Assembly (NCBI GenBank): GCA_947444195.1
Contig: CANEZL010000010.1
Location: 1-64,000, forward strand
Source: Methylobacteriaceae bacterium
GTDB taxonomy: Bacteria > Pseudomonadota > Alphaproteobacteria > Rhizobiales > Beijerinckiaceae
Length of the DNA: 64,000 nt
Reading direction: 5' to 3'
The number at the start of each line of letters is the position of its first letter. The first letter of the stretch is position 1. The notes below the pieces were generated by a model. That model did not search any database. It had not been told where the DNA came from and saw only the letters and a program-made list of their open reading frames with translations. Shown in pieces: positions 17,431 through 25,481 of this stretch. A program made the translations under genes and the position numbers.

Positions 17431-18249
17431 ATGACGCAGGAAGATCACGACGCCATCGAGCGCGAGCGCGCGGCGCTGTTGGAGGCCTTCGACCGCGCGC
17501 TCGCGGCCGGCGGCTACGGCCCGGACCGCTACGTGACGTGGAACGCCCTCGTGAACCGGGACGTGCTGGCCCTCTTCCGGGGCTACGACTGGCTCGGGCC
17601 CGAGGAGCTTGCCACGGCCTACGTCTCCCGCGTCGCGCGCCGCGCGTACCTCATCGCGAACCCGCACGCCGCCTGGCGCAACGCGGGCAACTTGATCCAC
17701 TACGCGCTGCGGCTCAGCCTCGTCGCAGAGGTGGCGAACCCCGCCCGCGGCCGCGGCTGGCGGCTCGTCCATGATGAGGTGCAGTGGGTCGTCGAGGGCG
17801 AGGGCGCCAAGCGGCACGCGCGCCAGATCCGCGGGCTCCCGCCCGAGGAGCAGGCGGCGGAGGACCGGCGGCAGGCCAGGCTCGCGAAGCTCGCGGCCAC
17901 CCTCGATCGAAAGGCGCGCCTAGCCGCCGACGAGCCGATCGCGAAGACGATCGCCGAGATCCTGCGGTACGCCCCGGACTTCGTCGTGCCGGAGAACTGG
18001 GCCCGCACTGGCCCGGTGCCGGCCTGGGCTGTGGGCCTCCCCCTCGCCGAGGCGGCCGCCATCGTGCGGGAGGCGCACCACGCGGCGGAGACGCCGCGGC
18101 GCCGGTTGCGGTCGTGGGTCCCCGCGCTCGGGAACGCGGCCGACAACGCCTGCGCGCTCTACCACGAGACCAACCGCCGGGCTGTCGCGCGACCGGCTCC
18201 CGCCGCGATCCCTGCCGACGACACCGCCGCCCTGGAGGCTATGCTGTGA
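17431..18249 (+). CDS. Hypothetical protein of the phage-like module
   Basis: The 272-residue product is helical and basic, with a region rich in Trp and Asn (YVTWNALVNRDVLALFRGYDW) and two Ala-rich helical stretches. No catalytic motif can be seen. It starts 10 bases after the acidic gene behind GAGGAGACGACG, and its stop overlaps the GTG of the next gene, so it belongs to the same operon. Confidence 0.55.
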   Translation: MTQEDHDAIERERAALLEAFDRALAAGGYGPDRYVTWNALVNRDVLALFRGYDWLGPEELATAYVSRVARRAYLIANPHAAWRNAGNLIHYALRLSLVAEVANPARGRGWRLVHDEVQWVVEGEGAKRHARQIRGLPPEEQAAEDRRQARLAKLAATLDRKARLAADEPIAKTIAEILRYAPDFVVPENWARTGPVPAWAVGLPLAEAAAIVREAHHAAETPRRRLRSWVPALGNAADNACALYHETNRRAVARPAPAAIPADDTAALEAML

Positions 18250-18758
18250 TCCGTGTCCCGCTCAGCCCAATCAACCTGCGCTGCAAAGACGGCGCCGTCA
18301 TCAGCATCCTCGACCCGCTCCGCCGGCTCGATCCCTCCCAGGAGGAAGAGACCTTCATCGTTGACCCGGGGGTCCGCATGCGCGCCGTGCCGGAGGACCC
18401 CGCCGTCGAGGCGAGCGGCCTCGCGCGCTACTGGCGCAGCCACGACCGCCGCGAGGGCAACGACGCGCTCTACGCCTGCGTCCCGGTGGCGATGGTCCGC
18501 GCCTTCATCCGCCTGCACGGTGGGTTCGCCGAGGCCGGCGAGGAGGCCCTGGCCGAGCTGAAGCGCGCCGGCGAGGCGGAGAAGGCCGCCCCCGCTCCCA
18601 AGCAGCCTGCCCCGGTGGTCGAGGAGGCCGCCCTCGGCAGCCCTTTTCCGCTGAGGGGGGAGCCGTGGTGGCCAGGGGGCCCGCGCCCGAGGCTGTGCCC
18701 GGGCCATCGGGTCAACATGAGCTGGAGCCAGCTCCGCGCATCGAGCTCGACGCCCTGA
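18246..18758 (+). CDS. Hypothetical protein
   Basis: The 170-residue product starts with GTG overlapping the preceding stop by four bases. The first 115 residues look normal (VRMRAVPEDPAVEASGLARYW); the last 35, which overlap the next gene's start, are Pro/Trp/Arg-rich and look unselected, suggesting an extended or shifted 3' end. No family recognised. Confidence 0.45.
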   Translation: MIRVPLSPINLRCKDGAVISILDPLRRLDPSQEEETFIVDPGVRMRAVPEDPAVEASGLARYWRSHDRREGNDALYACVPVAMVRAFIRLHGGFAEAGEEALAELKRAGEAEKAAPAPKQPAPVVEEAALGSPFPLRGEPWWPGGPRPRLCPGHRVNMSWSQLRASSSTP

Positions 18759-19051
18759 CCCCCGCGGTGATCGAGGCGCAAAAGGCTCTCGCGGAGTTCG
18801 ACGCGGGCTTCCTCTTCCAGGGCCGCGAGCCGGCGCACCGCGGCGAGGTCCTCGACACGTGGTACCGCAGGGCCGCGAAGGGCGCCGGGATCGGGTCGCG
18901 ATTGGTGATCGCGACGCACGACAGATTCGCGCGGCACCCCCTGCGCGAGGAGGCCCTAGACCTGCGGGCGCGCCTGCTGGCCGTGGCCGAGGAGGCCTAC
19001 CGCGAGCTGCCCCGTGCGCAGAAGCGCGCGAACTGGATCCGGGGCGCCTGA
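18665..19051 (+). CDS. Hypothetical protein overlapping the previous gene
   Basis: The 128-residue product has a well-formed helical C-terminal part (EALDLRARLLAVAEEAYRELP) and starts from GTG (18665 or 18668). It overlaps the preceding frame by 94 bases, far more than a coupling overlap. Either the true start is further in, or an ancestral single gene was split by a frameshift. No family recognised. Confidence 0.45.
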   Translation: MVARGPAPEAVPGPSGQHELEPAPRIELDALTPAVIEAQKALAEFDAGFLFQGREPAHRGEVLDTWYRRAAKGAGIGSRLVIATHDRFARHPLREEALDLRARLLAVAEEAYRELPRAQKRANWIRGA

Positions 19052-19070
19052 TCGAGATGGAGGAGTAGCC

Positions 19071-19970
19071 ATGGCCCGTCCCCCGCTGCCCGCCCACGAC
19101 CTCGACGCCCACCGCGCGTGGGTCGCCGAGACCGTGGCGGCCCCGTTCCGCCGGCCGCGCGAGCTCGCGCGCCTGGTGCACTCGAAAGCCGAAAAGCCCC
19201 CCGCGCCTGAGCGCCCGCGCGACCTCTTCGACATGATGGAGGCGCCCCAGTCGTCGGTCCCGGCACCCGAGCCGGAGCCCGCGGCCCGGGACGACGGGAG
19301 CCCGTGGTACGTGAAGCAGGGGCTCCCGATCGACGAGGTCCTCAGGCACCATTTCGGCGCAGCGATCTCGCCGCCGAGCCCGCTCGCGCTGAAGCGCGCC
19401 CGGCTCAAGCGCGAGCGGGCAGAGGCCGCGATCGCCGCGCGGGCCGCCGCGCAGGCTGCCGCGGTCGAGGACGAGAAGGAAGACGAGGAGGAGAAGGCGG
19501 AGACCCCGGCCCCCGAGCCGACGCCGGAGCCCGAGGCGCCGCCCGCAGCGGGCGAGGCAGGCCCTGCACCGGCTGCGGCACCCGCCCTCGCGCTGACCTT
19601 CGACATGGGCTTCTGGACGAAGGCCCACGCCGAGGACCGCATCGAGTTCGAGCCGGCCCTCGGCAAGCCGCACCGGGTGGCGTGCCCGCCCTTCCATCTG
19701 CACGACGAGGAGCGCGCCGAGCCGATCGACGAGTTTCTCGGGCAGGTCGTCGGCGTCGAGCACGGCCGAGCGCTTCTGTTCCGGCGCCGGGATCCCGACG
19801 TCATAGACGGGTGCGAGGTCGGGCAGCGCTACATTCTGATGCGGTTTTGGCGCGACGACACGGGCGAGGTCTGGTCGATGCCCGTACGGGGCGACGACGC
19901 CGACGCCGTGCGGGTAGCGATCTGGCGGACGGTGAACCTCTACCGCCGGAACCGGGGCGGCTCGGGCTAG
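19071..19970 (+). CDS. Hypothetical protein with acidic/Pro-rich linker
   Basis: The 299-residue product has two parts: an N-terminal helical segment, a long Glu/Ala/Pro linker (about residues 120-180), and a C-terminal beta-rich domain (ILMRFWRDDTGEVWSMPVRG). The ATG at 19071 is preceded by GGAGTAG. It is the last gene of the plus-strand module and converges with the minus-strand gene ending at 19967, overlapping by four bases. Function unknown. Confidence 0.55.
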   Translation: MARPPLPAHDLDAHRAWVAETVAAPFRRPRELARLVHSKAEKPPAPERPRDLFDMMEAPQSSVPAPEPEPAARDDGSPWYVKQGLPIDEVLRHHFGAAISPPSPLALKRARLKRERAEAAIAARAAAQAAAVEDEKEDEEEKAETPAPEPTPEPEAPPAAGEAGPAPAAAPALALTFDMGFWTKAHAEDRIEFEPALGKPHRVACPPFHLHDEERAEPIDEFLGQVVGVEHGRALLFRRRDPDVIDGCEVGQRYILMRFWRDDTGEVWSMPVRGDDADAVRVAIWRTVNLYRRNRGGSG

Positions 19971-20242
19971 CCGCCCTCGTCCAGGCGCTCGCACAGAACC
20001 GACGAGTACGTCGCACCGTCCGGGCAATCCCCAAGCCTGGCCGGCCTGTACCGGGGGCGCATGCAGCAGCTGAAATAAGCCACCGTAACCGGCGGTCGGG
20101 GGTCCCCCGGCCGCCGATGCGCGTTCGCCTCCGCCGCGCGGCGCTCCGCCTCGTTGCGGGAGATCGCGAGGTTCATCCGCCCGCACGTCCGGCAGGTCAC
20201 TGCTCCCGCGGGGGGCTCGCTGTAGGTGTAGGATCCGCGCAT
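19967..20242 (-). CDS. Small Cys-rich hypothetical protein
   Basis: The 91-residue product has CRTCGR near the start and further cysteines (FSCCM, GDCPDG, VLCER), which suggests a zinc-binding fold. Its ATG overlaps the stop of the upstream metallophosphoesterase gene (TGATG), so it is translationally coupled to that enzyme. No family recognised. Confidence 0.5.
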   Translation of the reverse strand: MRGSYTYSEPPAGAVTCRTCGRMNLAISRNEAERRAAEANAHRRPGDPRPPVTVAYFSCCMRPRYRPARLGDCPDGATYSSVLCERLDEGG

Positions 20243-20808
20243 CACGCCGCGAGCCTCCGGAGAGTGCGCTCGTCGGCGGTGGCGATCTCCTCCTCCAGGG
20301 GGCCGGCATGCGTCGCGAGGTGCTCCCGGATCTCGCGCAGGGTGACCGGCCGGTACGCCCACCGGTCAACCCCGATGTCGCAGGAATGCCGCGTATCCTG
20401 GATGGCGCCGTGAGTGTGGCCGTAGAGGGCGATGGTCCCGCCGTGCATGCCGGGCCAGCTCCTGCAGGGGTAGTGGCTCAGGAAGAGTTGCGTCTTCTCC
20501 AGGGTCACTCGGACGATGTCGCGCGGGGGCGAGGCCCACGGAAGGTCGGTCGTCTTGCGGCAGTCATGATTGCCGATGATGAGGTGCTTCTTGCCTCGGA
20601 GCTCGCCGAATACTCGGCGCAGTTCACGGGCCGACAGCCCGATGCTGAAGTCTCCCAGCACGTAGACGTCGTCAGCGTCGGTGATCCGATTGTTCCATGC
20701 CGCAACGAGGCCCCGGTCGTGTTCGGCGATCGACCGGAAGGGGCGGCGGCAGTAGTCGAGAACCTGAGAATGGCCGAGATGCAGGTCTGCGGTGACGTAG
20801 ACGGGCAC
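20242..20808 (-). CDS. Calcineurin-like metallophosphoesterase
   Basis: The 188-residue product carries all five metallophosphoesterase blocks: TADLHLGH (D-x-H), GDFSIG (GD), GNHD, LSHYP (H) and GHTHG (GHxH). It should be a soluble dimetal phosphodiesterase or phosphatase; the substrate cannot be told. The GTG at 20808 is preferred because GAGGGAGGG sits five bases upstream; another GTG at 20832 adds eight unlikely residues. It is the island-side neighbour of tRNA-Gly, and a related enzyme is encoded on the other side of that tRNA. Confidence 0.85.
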   Translation of the reverse strand: MPVYVTADLHLGHSQVLDYCRRPFRSIAEHDRGLVAAWNNRITDADDVYVLGDFSIGLSARELRRVFGELRGKKHLIIGNHDCRKTTDLPWASPPRDIVRVTLEKTQLFLSHYPCRSWPGMHGGTIALYGHTHGAIQDTRHSCDIGVDRWAYRPVTLREIREHLATHAGPLEEEIATADERTLRRLAA

Positions 20809-21008
20809 GGTGCCCTCCCTCGAACGGAACACGTGACCGTCCGCAAAGGCGGACGGCGGGTGGCTGGCCTCAGGCCGGCAAGCGTTTCGGGAGGGGAGCG
20901 TGCGTCATGGGGCGATCCTCGGAGATCCTAGGTCGCCCCGCAAGGGGCGAACCAGGGCACGGTTAGCCCTTCCCCGGCCTGCAGGGAGGGGGCGTGATTC
21001 GAGGGAGC

Positions 21009-21029
21009 GTTGTATCCCTGTTGTATCCC
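21009..21029. repeat. Tandem direct repeat next to tRNA-Gly (possible integrase arm sites)
   Basis: GTTGTATCCC occurs twice with an 11-base period (21009-21018 and 21020-21029), 72 bases from the 3' end of tRNA-Gly on the island side. Short direct repeats in this position are typical arm-type binding sites of tyrosine integrases. No integrase gene is found next to it. Confidence 0.4.
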
Positions 21030-21100
21030 GCCGTCCCGGAGGCAACGCGAAGCGCGTGAAGAGCGCCTCGCAAGGGACTGTAGGACTTGGGGAAAGTGAT

Positions 21101-21175
21101 TGGAGCGGGCGATCGGGATCGAACCGACGACATTCAGCTTGGGAAGCTGACGTTCTACCACTGAACTACGCCCGC
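21101..21175 (-). tRNA. tRNA-Gly (anticodon CCC)
   Basis: The minus strand from 21175 to 21101 folds as a 75-base tRNA: acceptor GCGGGCG paired with CGCCCGC, D-arm with TTCAGTGGTAGAA, anticodon stem TCAGC/GCTGA around the loop TTCCCAA (anticodon CCC), T-arm GTCGGTTCGATCCCGAT, discriminator T and encoded CCA. Its 3' end faces the accessory island, the orientation used by integrative elements that insert into tRNA 3' ends. Confidence 0.95.
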
Positions 21176-21264
21176 ATACCGGCATTCTGTTAGCGTCCCG
21201 GGGGCGTGGAGTCCATCCGGAAAATGTGGCGCGGCCCGGCCGGGGCCGCCGGCGGGGAGGGGGG

Positions 21265-21798
21265 ATGGCGGTCTTCTTCACCAGCGACACGCATTTCGGC
21301 GATCCGCGCATCCTCCGCCTCGACCGGCGGCCCTTCGCGGATCTCGCAGCGCACGATGCGGCCTTGGTCGCGGGGTGGAACGCGCGGGTGGGGCCGGAGG
21401 ACGAGGTCTGGCATCTCGGCGACTTCGCCCTCGGCCCGCCGCCGGAACGGGTGCGGGCGATCCTCGACGGCCTCAACGGCACCAAGCGCCTCATCGTCGG
21501 CAACAACGACGGCCCGGACACCCGCGCGGCGCCCGGCTGGGCCTGGACCGGGACCTACGCCGAGACCGTCGTGGCGGGCCGCGCCCTCGTTCTCTGCCAC
21601 TACGCCTTCCGGACCTGGAACGGCATCGGGCGCGGCGCCCTCAACCTGCACGGCCACTCGCACGGGCAGTTGCGGCCGGTCCCGAAGCAGTACGACGTCG
21701 GGGTGGATGCGCAGGGCTTCGTGCCCGTCACCCTGGACGAGATCCTGGTCTCGCGGCGGCGCAACAGAAACAGCACCGGCCCGGAACCATCGGCGTAG
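21265..21798 (+). CDS. Calcineurin-like metallophosphoesterase
   Basis: The 177-residue product has TSDTHFGD, GDFALG, GNNDG, LCHYAF and HGHSHG, the five blocks of the metallophosphoesterase fold. The usual GNHD is GNND here. It resembles the enzyme at 20242-20808 in length, motif spacing and ending (DVGVDAQGFVPVTLDEI versus DIGVDRWAYRPVTLREI). The ATG at 21265 follows GGGGAGGGG. It is on the core side of tRNA-Gly and divergent from it. Confidence 0.85.
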   Translation: MAVFFTSDTHFGDPRILRLDRRPFADLAAHDAALVAGWNARVGPEDEVWHLGDFALGPPPERVRAILDGLNGTKRLIVGNNDGPDTRAAPGWAWTGTYAETVVAGRALVLCHYAFRTWNGIGRGALNLHGHSHGQLRPVPKQYDVGVDAQGFVPVTLDEILVSRRRNRNSTGPEPSA

Positions 21799-21971
21799 CT
21801 CTGCCGTTTCAGCAGCAACGAAAGGCGGTCCCGGCCGCCTCGATCCTCAAGTGTTCGGATCGGCCTGTTCTTCCGATCCACTGGCGCACAACCCGAGGGT
21901 GGCGCGTCGCGCGCGGGCGGATCTTGCCGTCCGTGTCGTTCGGGCCACGCTCCGTGAAATGGTCGAGTCCC

Positions 21972-22292
21972 ATGGTGTCCAAGAGCAACTTCCTGAGCGT
22001 CGGGCTCGCCGCGTGCGGCCTGCTCCTCACCGCCGAGGCCGCCTTGTCCGCCCCGGCCTGCATCGAGGCCCGCCGCAAGGTCGACGAGGCCGTCGCCCTG
22101 CGTTTCCAGGCCCGCCAGGAGGCCCGGATCGGCAATCACGACCGGGTCTGCGACACCCTCGACGAGGTCGGTGACCGCTACAACGACGCCCGCGACGCCT
22201 TCGAGGATTGCGGGGCGGGCGTGGTGGCCATCGATCTGCGCAGCGAATTGCGCAATCTCCGCATCGCCAAGCGCGTCAACCGCTGCGACTGA
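21972..22292 (+). CDS. Secreted hypothetical protein
   Basis: The 106-residue product has a clear Sec signal peptide (SVGLAACGLLLTAEAALSAPA, cleavage near residue 27) and a helical, charged mature part with four cysteines (CIEARRK, VCDTL, EDCG, NRCD) that could form two disulfides in the periplasm. No family recognised. It lies in the run of small genes ahead of flaF, on the same strand. Confidence 0.6.
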   Translation: MVSKSNFLSVGLAACGLLLTAEAALSAPACIEARRKVDEAVALRFQARQEARIGNHDRVCDTLDEVGDRYNDARDAFEDCGAGVVAIDLRSELRNLRIAKRVNRCD

Positions 22293-22406
22293 CCGGTCGC
22301 CGACCTTCCGAGCGCGTCCCTGTGCGTCGCCGCACAGCCGCGCTTCTCCCTTCACGCCATCGTAACCCCAGAGCGCGACTCGCCGCGGTCGCCGACAGGA
22401 TCCGCC

Positions 22407-22526
22407 ATGACCACCGACAGCCAGATCTCGACCCCCACCGGCCCCTCCTTCGCCGCGGCCCTGTGCGGCTTCATCAGCACCACGGCGGCCACCACCGCCC
22501 TGATGTTCCTGCTCAGCAGCGTCTGA
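22407..22526 (+). CDS. Short membrane peptide (39 aa), candidate small ORF
   Basis: ATG to TGA gives 39 residues: a polar N-terminus (MTTDSQISTPTGPS) and one hydrophobic segment to the end (ALCGFISTTAATTALMFLL). AGGA stands eight bases upstream of the ATG. It fills the gap between two annotated genes and looks like a single-span membrane peptide. Support is limited to start context and hydrophobicity. Confidence 0.4.
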   Translation: MTTDSQISTPTGPSFAAALCGFISTTAATTALMFLLSSV

Positions 22527-22585
22527 GCCTCAACAGCGTCGGAGCGCCCCGGGCCGACGGAGGCCCGGCCCGCGGCCGGCGCCCC

Positions 22586-22828
22586 TCAGGGGGCGATCGA
22601 CCAGAACCGCCGCGGGGAGAGCAGCATCTCCGTCGAGCCGACCTTGCCCTGGACCGGCACCGGCGGGCAGGCCGGCTCGGGCCGGGGCTGCGTCGGAGCC
22701 GGCGCTGCGGCGAGCAGGGCCGGCCGCAGGCCCAGCCGGGCCTGCATCTCGGGATGGCGCACGGCCGTGATCGTGGCGATGCAGGCGACGAGGGCGCCCG
22801 CGGCCGCGCCGAGCAGAAAGTTCATCAT
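22586..22828 (-). CDS. Small membrane-anchored hypothetical protein
   Basis: The 80-residue product has one N-terminal membrane helix (NFLLGAAAGALVACIATITAV) and a Pro/Ala-rich periplasmic or cytoplasmic tail. Two adjacent ATGs (22828 and 22825) follow GAAGGG; the second has the better spacing. No family recognised. It is divergent from flaF. Confidence 0.5.
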   Translation of the reverse strand: MMNFLLGAAAGALVACIATITAVRHPEMQARLGLRPALLAAAPAPTQPRPEPACPPVPVQGKVGSTEMLLSPRRFWSIAP

Positions 22829-23003
22829 CCCTTCGCGTTCCTGAGGATCGCTGCCGGCCCGCGGCGCTTCCCGACCCCCGGACGGTTCCGCCTGCAAGCG
22901 GGCGGCATTACGGCAGAGGCTCGCTTACCTCGCATTAACAGCGCTGTGTGAATTCTCGGCCCCCACATCGCGCATCCGGGCGAGCGAGCCGAGGGCCATT
23001 TCC

Positions 23004-23366
23004 ATGATGTATGCGGCGAACGCCTACGCGAGGACTTCGCAGAGCGCCGTGAGCCCGCGTGAGGCGGAGGCCGCGGTCCTGATGAAGGCCGCCCGGCAGC
23101 TTCAGGCCGTGCAGGACGACTGGACGAATCAGGCCGGCGCCCTCAACGCCGCGCTCGTCTTCAACCAGAAGGTCTGGACGGTGATCGCCACCGCCGCCAC
23201 CGATGCGGACAGCCCGCTGCCGGCCGACATCCAGCGCAACATCGCCGATCTCGCGGTCTTCGTGTTCCGGCGCGTCATCGACACCATGGCCGATCCGCGG
23301 CCCGAGAAGCTCGCCGCGCTGATCTCGATCAACCACCACCTCGCCGCCGGGCTCAGCACGCGTTGA
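23004..23366 (+). CDS. flaF: Flagellar biosynthesis regulator FlaF
   Basis: FlaF is an alphaproteobacterial protein needed for flagellin synthesis and export; in Caulobacter it acts against the translational repressor FlbT. The 120-residue product has the family pattern: REAEAAVLMKAARQLQAVQDDW, then LNAALVFNQKVWTVI (the conserved AL-x-xN-x-xxWT core) and IADLAVFVFRRVIDTM. It normally sits next to flbT and flagellin genes. Here a five-gene sugar operon lies between it and flbT. Confidence 0.88.
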   Translation: MMYAANAYARTSQSAVSPREAEAAVLMKAARQLQAVQDDWTNQAGALNAALVFNQKVWTVIATAATDADSPLPADIQRNIADLAVFVFRRVIDTMADPRPEKLAALISINHHLAAGLSTR

Positions 23367-23470
23367 AGGCCCGCCCCGCCCGCGGGGCTGTCGCGGGCCG
23401 CCGAGGGGGGTTATGCGAGGACGCTCCGCATCGCCCGACGGGTGGTCGGCGCGTAGAGGGAGGCTCGGGC

Positions 23471-24370
23471 GTGAGGATCGCGAAACGCTGCGTCTGCTGC
23501 GGGAGCGCCGATCTCGCCCGCTCGCCCGCGGTGCTGATGCCCTTCGTCGCCGCGCGGGCGTTCGGCTGGGAGAGCGTGGAGATCACCCCGGACTGGGGCC
23601 TGCGCGACCTGCCGGCCGGCTGGGCCCACAGCCTGTGCGCGACCCTCGCCTGCGACGCTTGCGGCCTGCTCTTCCTCGACATGCGCTTCGACGATGCGGA
23701 GATGGCCGCCCTCTACGCCGATTATCGCGGGCCCGCCTACCGGACCCTGCGCGAGCGGTTCGAGCCCGGCTACGGCGCCCGCAACGCCATCCTGGAAGCG
23801 GGCTCGACCTACATTCCCGCCATCGAGGCGCTCCTCGCGGGTCATCTGCCGGCCGCCCCGCGGGTGCTGGACTGGGGCGGCGATACCGGGCTCAACACGC
23901 CCTTCCGCGATGGGGCCGCCCTGCACCACGTCCACGAGATCTCGGACCGGCCCCTCGTGCCCGGCGCGGCGCGGGTGAGCGCGGCGGAGGCCGCCCGCAA
24001 CACCTACGACCTCGTCGTCTCCGCGCAGGTGCTCGAGCACGTCCCCGACCCGCGCGCCACCGTGCGGGCCATGGCGGCGGCGGTCGGCCCGGAGACGCTC
24101 CTCTACGTCGAGGTCCCGCACGAGACCCTGATGCGGGAGGCGGCGGATCCGGAGGCGCGGCGCCTGAGCAAGCGCCACTGGCACGAGCACGTCAACTTCT
24201 TCACGGAGGCGTCCCTGCGCGCGGTGCTGGCCTCGGCCGGCCTCGCCGTCCTGCGATGCCTGTCCCACCCCGTCGAGGCGGGGGGCCGGGTCGGCCACGT
24301 CTTCTCGGTGCTGGCCCGGCGGGAACCCTCACAGCCCGCGGCCCCCGGAACGGCCAGGAACACGCCATGA
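23471..24370 (+). CDS. Zn-ribbon class I SAM-dependent methyltransferase (sugar type)
   Basis: The 299-residue product starts with a putative zinc-binding domain (CVCCGS ... CDACG, about residues 8-65), then a Rossmann methyltransferase core with RVLDWGGDTG (SAM-binding loop, near residue 137) and LVVSAQVLEHV. Zn-ribbon plus methyltransferase is the layout of NDP-sugar C-methyltransferases and related enzymes of polysaccharide loci. The start is GTG at 23471 behind GGGAGG. It begins the operon that runs to 29432; its TGA overlaps the next ATG (ATGA). Confidence 0.8.
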   Translation: MRIAKRCVCCGSADLARSPAVLMPFVAARAFGWESVEITPDWGLRDLPAGWAHSLCATLACDACGLLFLDMRFDDAEMAALYADYRGPAYRTLRERFEPGYGARNAILEAGSTYIPAIEALLAGHLPAAPRVLDWGGDTGLNTPFRDGAALHHVHEISDRPLVPGAARVSAAEAARNTYDLVVSAQVLEHVPDPRATVRAMAAAVGPETLLYVEVPHETLMREAADPEARRLSKRHWHEHVNFFTEASLRAVLASAGLAVLRCLSHPVEAGGRVGHVFSVLARREPSQPAAPGTARNTP

Positions 24371-25458
24371 GAGAGTCCGACATCTTCCAGAACCTCTTCG
24401 TTCTGGAACTCGCCAACAACCACTGGGGCCGGCTCGATCGCGGCCTGAAGATCATCCGCGATTTCGGGCAGGTCTCGCGCTTCAACGGGGTGCGCGCCGC
24501 CCTGAAGCTGCAGTTCCGCGACGTGGATGCCTTCATCCACAAGGACTTCCGCGAGCGCACGGACATCCGCTACGTCAAGAAGACCGTCGACACGGCCATG
24601 GGCTGGGATTGCTACCGCCAGATGGTCGAGGCCGTGCGCAGCTGGAGCATGGTCACCATGGCCACGCCCTTCGACGAGGTCTCGGTCGACAAGTGCGTCG
24701 AGTTCGGCGTGCAGATCATCAAGATCGCCAGTTCCGACATCAAGGACTGGGCGCTCATCGAGAAGATCGCCGCCACCCGCAAGCCGACCATCATGTCCAC
24801 CGGCGGCTCCTCCCTGAAGGACGTCGACGACGTGGTGGCCTTCTTCAACAAGCGCCGCATCCCGCTCGCCGTGAACCACTGCGTCTCGATCTATCCGTCC
24901 GAGGACGGGGAGCTCGAACTCAACCAGATCGACTTCCTGCGCCAGCGCTATCCCGACAACGTGATCGGCTTCTCGACCCACGAGTGCCGGGACTGGACCA
25001 GCTCGATCATGATCGCCTACGCCAAGGGCGCGCAGACCTTCGAGCGGCACGTGGACATCGACGCGGACGGGATCCCGGTCTCGCCCTACTGCTCCCTGCC
25101 CGAGCAGATCGACGTCTGGTTCCGGGCCTTCAAGAAGGCGCAGGAGATGTGCGGCGGCGCGAGCACGGCCAAGCGCGTGCCGCCGGAGAAGGAGATCCGC
25201 TATCTCGACGCCCTCGTGCGCGGCGTCTACGCGCGGCGCCCCCTGAAGGCCGGGGAGCGGATCGGCACCGACAACGTCTACTTCGCGATTCCCCTGCAGC
25301 AGGGCCAGATCTCCTGCCGGGAACTCGTGAGCGGCGAGGTGCTGCGCGCGGACGTGCCCGCGGACGGGCCGATCCTCCTCGACGCCATCGAGAGCCCGTT
25401 CGGCGAGGGATCCCTCCTGAGCCAGACCATCGCCCGGCGCGGCATCCCCGCGGGCTGA
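24367..25458 (+). CDS. NeuB-family nonulosonate synthase-like enzyme
   Basis: NeuB enzymes condense phosphoenolpyruvate with a hexosamine-type sugar to give nine-carbon nonulosonic acids. The 363-residue product has the TIM-barrel start (LFVLELANNHWGRLDRGLKII), the KLQF strand, IIKIASSDI, GFSTHECRDW (the usual GxSDHT is altered), FERHVDID and a C-terminal antifreeze-like SAF domain (RRPLKAGERI ... GEVLRADV). The changes in the substrate loops suggest a substrate other than standard ManNAc or its 6-deoxy analogues. It overlaps the methyltransferase by four bases. Confidence 0.85.
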   Translation: MRESDIFQNLFVLELANNHWGRLDRGLKIIRDFGQVSRFNGVRAALKLQFRDVDAFIHKDFRERTDIRYVKKTVDTAMGWDCYRQMVEAVRSWSMVTMATPFDEVSVDKCVEFGVQIIKIASSDIKDWALIEKIAATRKPTIMSTGGSSLKDVDDVVAFFNKRRIPLAVNHCVSIYPSEDGELELNQIDFLRQRYPDNVIGFSTHECRDWTSSIMIAYAKGAQTFERHVDIDADGIPVSPYCSLPEQIDVWFRAFKKAQEMCGGASTAKRVPPEKEIRYLDALVRGVYARRPLKAGERIGTDNVYFAIPLQQGQISCRELVSGEVLRADVPADGPILLDAIESPFGEGSLLSQTIARRGIPAG

Positions 25459-25481
25459 GCCCCGCCCACAGCGAGCCGACC

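Noticed and set aside
18159..20369. 736-codon open frame on the minus strand
   Set aside because: It is a shadow of the plus-strand module; high GC opens long antisense frames. The Arg/Gly/Pro composition and lack of a start site argue against coding.
1..21100. Integrase or transposase for the accessory island
   Set aside because: I looked for tyrosine and serine recombinases and DDE transposases on both strands and found none.
20900..21521. Two open frames crossing tRNA-Gly that translate to SSVVERQLPKLNVVGSIPIA and SGSNRRHSAWEADVLPLNYA
   Set aside because: Both are well-known false proteins produced by translating tRNA genes; they have no independent support.
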